Assembly: GCA_003521145.1 (NCBI GenBank)
Contig: DOTL01000033.1
Location: 1 to 9,064 of the forward strand
Direction: 5' to 3'
DNA length: 9,064 nucleotides
DNA from: Streptococcus sp.
GTDB lineage: Bacteria; Bacillota; Bacilli; Lactobacillales; Streptococcaceae
The notes below the pieces were generated by a model. It made no database searches and was not told the DNA's origin. It was given only the letters and a program-made list of their open reading frames with translations. Shown one piece after another: positions 5,997-9,064 of the stretch. The position numbers were made by a program, and so were the translations under genes. Positions within the stretch are counted from its first letter, which is position 1, and the number at the start of each line of letters is the position of its first letter.

Positions 5997-7177
5997 ATGA
6001 CTAAAGCAGATTGGTTAGATTTTTTTGAAGCCATTAATGGTCGTTCAGCAACTGAAGAAGAAATTGCAGCAGCACTTGCAGCAGGTGAGTTTCAAGATGA
6101 CGCACCAGCAGTTGAAGCGGCGCCTGTTCAAGAAGCGCCAGCGCAACCAGCTTTCGCTAATGCTCAAGAAACACCAGCACAAGAGGCGCAAACACAGCCA
6201 ACTTTCGCTGGTGCCCAAGAAGCGCAACAACAACGACTTTTGCGAGTGCACAAAACGCACAAGCGCAAGCTCCTTTTGCAAATGCTCAGGCAGCACAACC
6301 TCAACCAACCTTTGCAGGTGCTCAAACTGCTCCAGTAAAAGGAGTGCCAAATCAAGCGGCGCAACCACAAGCTGGTTTTGCGAATGCTCAAGCTTGTCAA
6401 CAAGCAGCTTTTGCTAACGGTCAACCTCTTCAACCAGGTCAAAACGTTAAATTTATCAATGGTCAAGCTGTAGTTGTCCCTGCACAACCATCAGCATTTG
6501 CGACAACTTTCAAAAACTACTGGACATGGTTGCTTAATGCATGGCGTCGTCCAGCTGACATGACAGATTATGGGAAGCACAATGGTTGGCTTAACTATGT
6601 CTTCTTGTCACTCTTCACTGGACTTGCCTTCTTTGCAATCTTGAGTGCCATGGCACGTAAAGTGGTTAGCTCAGTTGTATCAACAACAAACGCATTGAGT
6701 AACCTTTTTGGTTCTTATGGAACAGATAGTTACTCATCTTCAATTTCAAGCCATACATCTAGCATTAGTTTTGGAGCTTTCTTTGCAAGTATTCTAGCTG
6801 CCTTCCTCTTCATCTTTGCCTTCATCTTGGCAGGGTTTGTGACACGTAAGGCCATCTTCCGTGATCCTGAGACTACTTTCTTGAATAGCTTTGATCGTTT
6901 TGGTCGTTTGACATCATTGACTTTGCCAATCTTGCTCGTAACAATCTTGTTGGGAGCTATTGGACTTGTTGGCTTCCCACTTTTCTTGTTCTATGTTATT
7001 TACTTCTTATTTGCAATTGCTAACCTCTTTACAATTGTTCCTGTAACAACAGCATGGAAGGCTGATAAGTTCTATCAAATGATCTTGGCAGCACTTTTGA
7101 ATGGTGTAATTTTGTCAATCTTGTTTGCAATTGTATTTACTATCATGTCATCATTTATGGTGGGGTTTCTATTCTAA
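5997..7177 (+). pseudogene. Multi-pass membrane protein with Q-A-rich repeats, broken by one frameshift
   Basis: ATG 5997 follows AAGGAG at 5985-5990 and is the true start; the upstream ATG at 5952 lacks a ribosome site. The protein begins TKADWLDFFEAINGR, then an acidic stretch and a low-complexity tract of repeats ending in F-A-x-A-Q (PAFANAQ, PTFAGAQ, TFASAQ, PFANAQ, PTFAGAQ, GFANAQ, AFANGQ). Near 6230-6238 the reading jumps by one base: restoring one nucleotide in CAACAACAACGACTTTT gives Q-P-T-F-A and continues the repeat to the stop at 7177, for 393 residues in all. The C-terminal 230 residues hold about five membrane helices (roughly 6590-6652, 6770-6840, 6908-6975, 6976-7050, 7076-7170), a layout like proteins annotated as YIP1-like. 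As read, translation stops at 6338, before any membrane part. If the deletion is a sequencing error the gene is intact. The function is not known to me. Confidence 0.75.
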
Positions 7178-7218
7178 ATCTAAGTAAAACTCTAGCATTT
7201 TTTGAAAAAGTAAGTTTA

Positions 7219-8958
7219 TAGGAGTCTTTAGGCAACAAAAGAAAAGTGGATTGATTTATTTGAAAAGGCAGTTGGTCGTCCGCCCCATCTTTGGAGATTG
7301 AAGAAGGCCAGAAAGCAGACTTTGACTTAAAGGCTATTAAAGGCATTGTGGCAATGGGCTTGGACCAAGAAGTCACTTCTTCTGAACCAACAGAAGAAGT
7401 TAATGAGTATGACGTTGCCGAGGAAGTGTTTGAAGATGTACCGCTTGGTGATGAAGAGGAAACGACTCCTTTAGAAACTGAGGAGCTTGCACCAGTATCT
7501 CAAGCAGATCAAGGTCAAGCTGAAGAAAATTCAGAGGCCGCTTCTAAAGAAGCACAAGTCATCCGGATGAAGGCTTTTAAAACCTATGTTGGACGTCAGC
7601 CTCTTCCTGAGGAATTTCTACTTGGTAAGTCTTCAGGTTATGATGTGTCAACCATCCATCAATTTATCTCAGATGGTAAGGCTGCGAAACCAGCCAAGCC
7701 AGCCATGCCTAAAGGAAAGAAAATCCTGATTATTGCTGGTGTTGTTGCAGCAGTCCTGGCACTTGCTGGTTACGGCTTTGGTTCTTACTACTACTCACGT
7801 GGTCAAGTAGCAGAGCGTTATGCAGCGGCAGCTAAGAAGAGTTTTAAAGATAGCTTGGAATACTAAGTATGGTCTGATACTAAAAAGGAAATTAAAACAT
7901 CCGAAGTCAAGTACACAGACACTAAAAGTACACAAGCCTATAGCAAGAGCCAACTCTTTTCTGGTTAACGTATGCAAAAGGTTGGACGTCAGTTCCTTAT
8001 TTTTCCTAAGTGGCGAGTCGTGGTAGATCCTGGAACGGTTGATTTGACTGTTAATACAGCTGATTTGAATGTGACTATTAACGGGGTTTCTTATGCGACT
8101 ACAGATGGCAATAACTACACGGCTAAATTGAATCATCTCTATCCAGGAACCTACAATTTTGTGGCTTCTGGTAAGGTCAATGATCAAGATATCACTGTCT
8201 CATCTGAGGAAAATGTGACCTCTAAAACAGAAGTCAACCTTTCTGTAGAGTATCTCAGCTTTACTGTTAAGTCTAATCTTAAAGATGGAGACCTCTACGT
8301 CGGTGGTACCAAGGTTGGAACTCTCAACTCAGGGAAACTAGATGTTAACAAGGTAGCAGTAGCTGGTTCATCAGCCGTTTATGTTAAGAAGAATTTCGAA
8401 GATGGTAGCTCTATCAAGACAGAGACACTGTCCATTAAGAAAATCTCTGAAGGCCAAACGGTTACTCTAGATGCTGATGGAGTTCTTGATCGAGATACGG
8501 CCGACCGTCTCTTGACCGCTGCCTACGGTAAATTTGGTAGCTACGCTTCTAATCACAACACGACACCAAATGGTGTATCCGACATTTTCCTTAATGGTAC
8601 TGATGATACCATGTACAAGGATGTAACGGCTGACATTGACAAAAATACTACAGGTGCTAAAAACCGTGCCGCTGATAGTATTACTTTCTCAGACGTTGAC
8701 GTCAAAGAAGTCGTTCAGACTGGTGAGAAGACCTTCAAGGTGACCTTCACAGCTGTTTTTGATTTCTATTATAGTTATGATTCAAAATTCAAGTCATCAG
8801 GAGATATCAAAGATAAAATCTCTTGGTCTTGTAATGTGGAATACGTTGGAGACGATGATAGCGATTCTAGCAGTAGCAGTTCTGACTACAGCAACTATCG
8901 TATTAACGGCAAGGCTGGCGAATCACAAAATGTGAGCCGTGAAAATACTGTGAAATAA
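7219..8958 (+). pseudogene. Decayed TcaA-like single-pass membrane protein with large extracellular part
   Basis: The ribosome site TAGGAG (7219-7224) is intact, but where ATGGCAACA is expected the sequence reads TTTAGGCAACA, so the start codon seems lost by one deleted T. ATKEKWIDLFEKAVGR follows, then a one-base shift near 7283-7290 into EIEEGQKADFD. In-frame TAA codons interrupt the remaining frame at 7864-7866 and 7966-7968; beyond both, the same frame continues as sensible protein to 8958. Reconstructed, it has about 576 residues: two copies of a GR-centred module, an acidic linker, Lys/Pro-rich repeats, one membrane helix (7723-7794), then an extracellular part. Phrases such as VGRQFLIFPKWRVVVDPGTVDLTVNT, repeated beta-rich segments and a C-terminal domain (about 8480-8850) recall TcaA-type proteins. 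The end is Ser/Asp-rich. No N-terminal zinc ribbon is visible. Four lesions make it a true pseudogene. Confidence 0.8.
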
Positions 8959-9042
8959 CAGTTGCTTGCTCAGTTAGTCAGCATTGAACGGATTACAAAT
9001 AGGAGGTTAGCCCCCTCTCTACTAAAAATGAGAGCCTGGTAA
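8959..9042. other. Spacer between the TcaA-like pseudogene and the mobile-element end
   Basis: No clear terminator with a T-tract is visible here. CTCTC and GAGAG in 9015-9034 can pair weakly around ACTAAAAAT. Nothing else stands out. Confidence 0.4.
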
Positions 9043-9064
9043 TGATGTGCACCCCAAAAGTTAG
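9043..9064 (+). mobile_element. Possible terminal inverted repeat of an IS3-family element, cut by the window edge
   Basis: The last 22 bases start with TG and contain GTGCACCCCAAAAGTTAG. This resembles the ends of IS3-family (IS150/IS861-like) elements, which begin TG and contain CCCCAAAAAGTTAGA-like sequence. No coding part lies in the window, so the call rests on this short similarity recalled from memory. Confidence 0.45.

Noticed and set aside
6225..6245. Programmed -1 ribosomal frameshifting in the repeat tract
   Set aside because: The direction fits, but no X-XXY-YYZ slippery heptamer is in the required phase and no downstream structure is evident; a one-base deletion is simpler.
6025..6417. 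130-codon frame rich in Lys, Gln and Cys
   Set aside because: Out-of-frame shadow of the Q-A-rich repeat of the membrane-protein gene.
7972..8958. Separate 328-residue gene starting at ATG 7972
   Set aside because: The frame is the same as the upstream part across the two TAA codons, there is no ribosome site before 7972, and the extracellular part would lack its membrane anchor.
1..9064. CRISPR array, tRNA or rRNA genes
   Set aside because: No regularly spaced repeats and no cloverleaf or ribosomal RNA signatures were seen on either strand by eye.

Overview
The window looks like a chromosomal stretch of a low-GC streptococcus. The salivarius group (S. thermophilus, S. vestibularis, S. salivarius) is my best guess, from the asparaginase and HAD hydrolase sequences, the style of the small cytosolic and membrane proteins, and the large number of decaying genes. 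The species is inferred from recall, not from a search.

Left part (1 to about 2160) is an accessory junkyard. It opens inside a gene for an LPXTG surface protein with a mucus-binding-type repeat, whose style and composition recall lactobacilli. A MarR-type regulator follows, broken by a stop and a frameshift, then a strong terminator. Next come the decayed 3' part of an IS3-family transposase on the minus strand (all three DDE residues still visible across two frames), a short remnant resembling the end of a serine resolvase on the plus strand with its own strong terminator, and a stretch that resembles a piece of group II intron RNA.

Middle-left (2120 to 2820) is a compact minus-strand toxin-antitoxin operon. 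A SpoVT/AbrB-type antitoxin overlaps by ATGA a Doc/Fic-type toxin whose catalytic His is Tyr. A 12-bp palindrome lies upstream and a 17-bp-stem terminator downstream. About 430 bases without a convincing gene follow.

Centre (3250 to 5920) is ordinary core genome. An L-asparaginase and a tiny 47-residue membrane protein form a minus-strand unit. Divergent from it is a 461-residue fusion of a Cof-type HAD phosphatase with an all-alpha NTP-pyrophosphohydrolase-like domain, closed by a terminator.

Right part (5920 to 8958) holds two adjacent genes for membrane proteins. The first has a cytosolic N-terminus, a tract of QPxFAxAQ-type repeats and several membrane helices. The second has an acidic cytosolic part, one membrane helix and a large extracellular part resembling TcaA-like proteins. 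Both carry copies of an N-terminal module built around W-[IL]-D-x-F-E-x-x-x-G-R, and the second carries it twice. Both genes are broken here: the first by one apparent deletion, the second by loss of its start codon, a frameshift and two stops. The window ends in what looks like the terminal inverted repeat of another IS3-family element.
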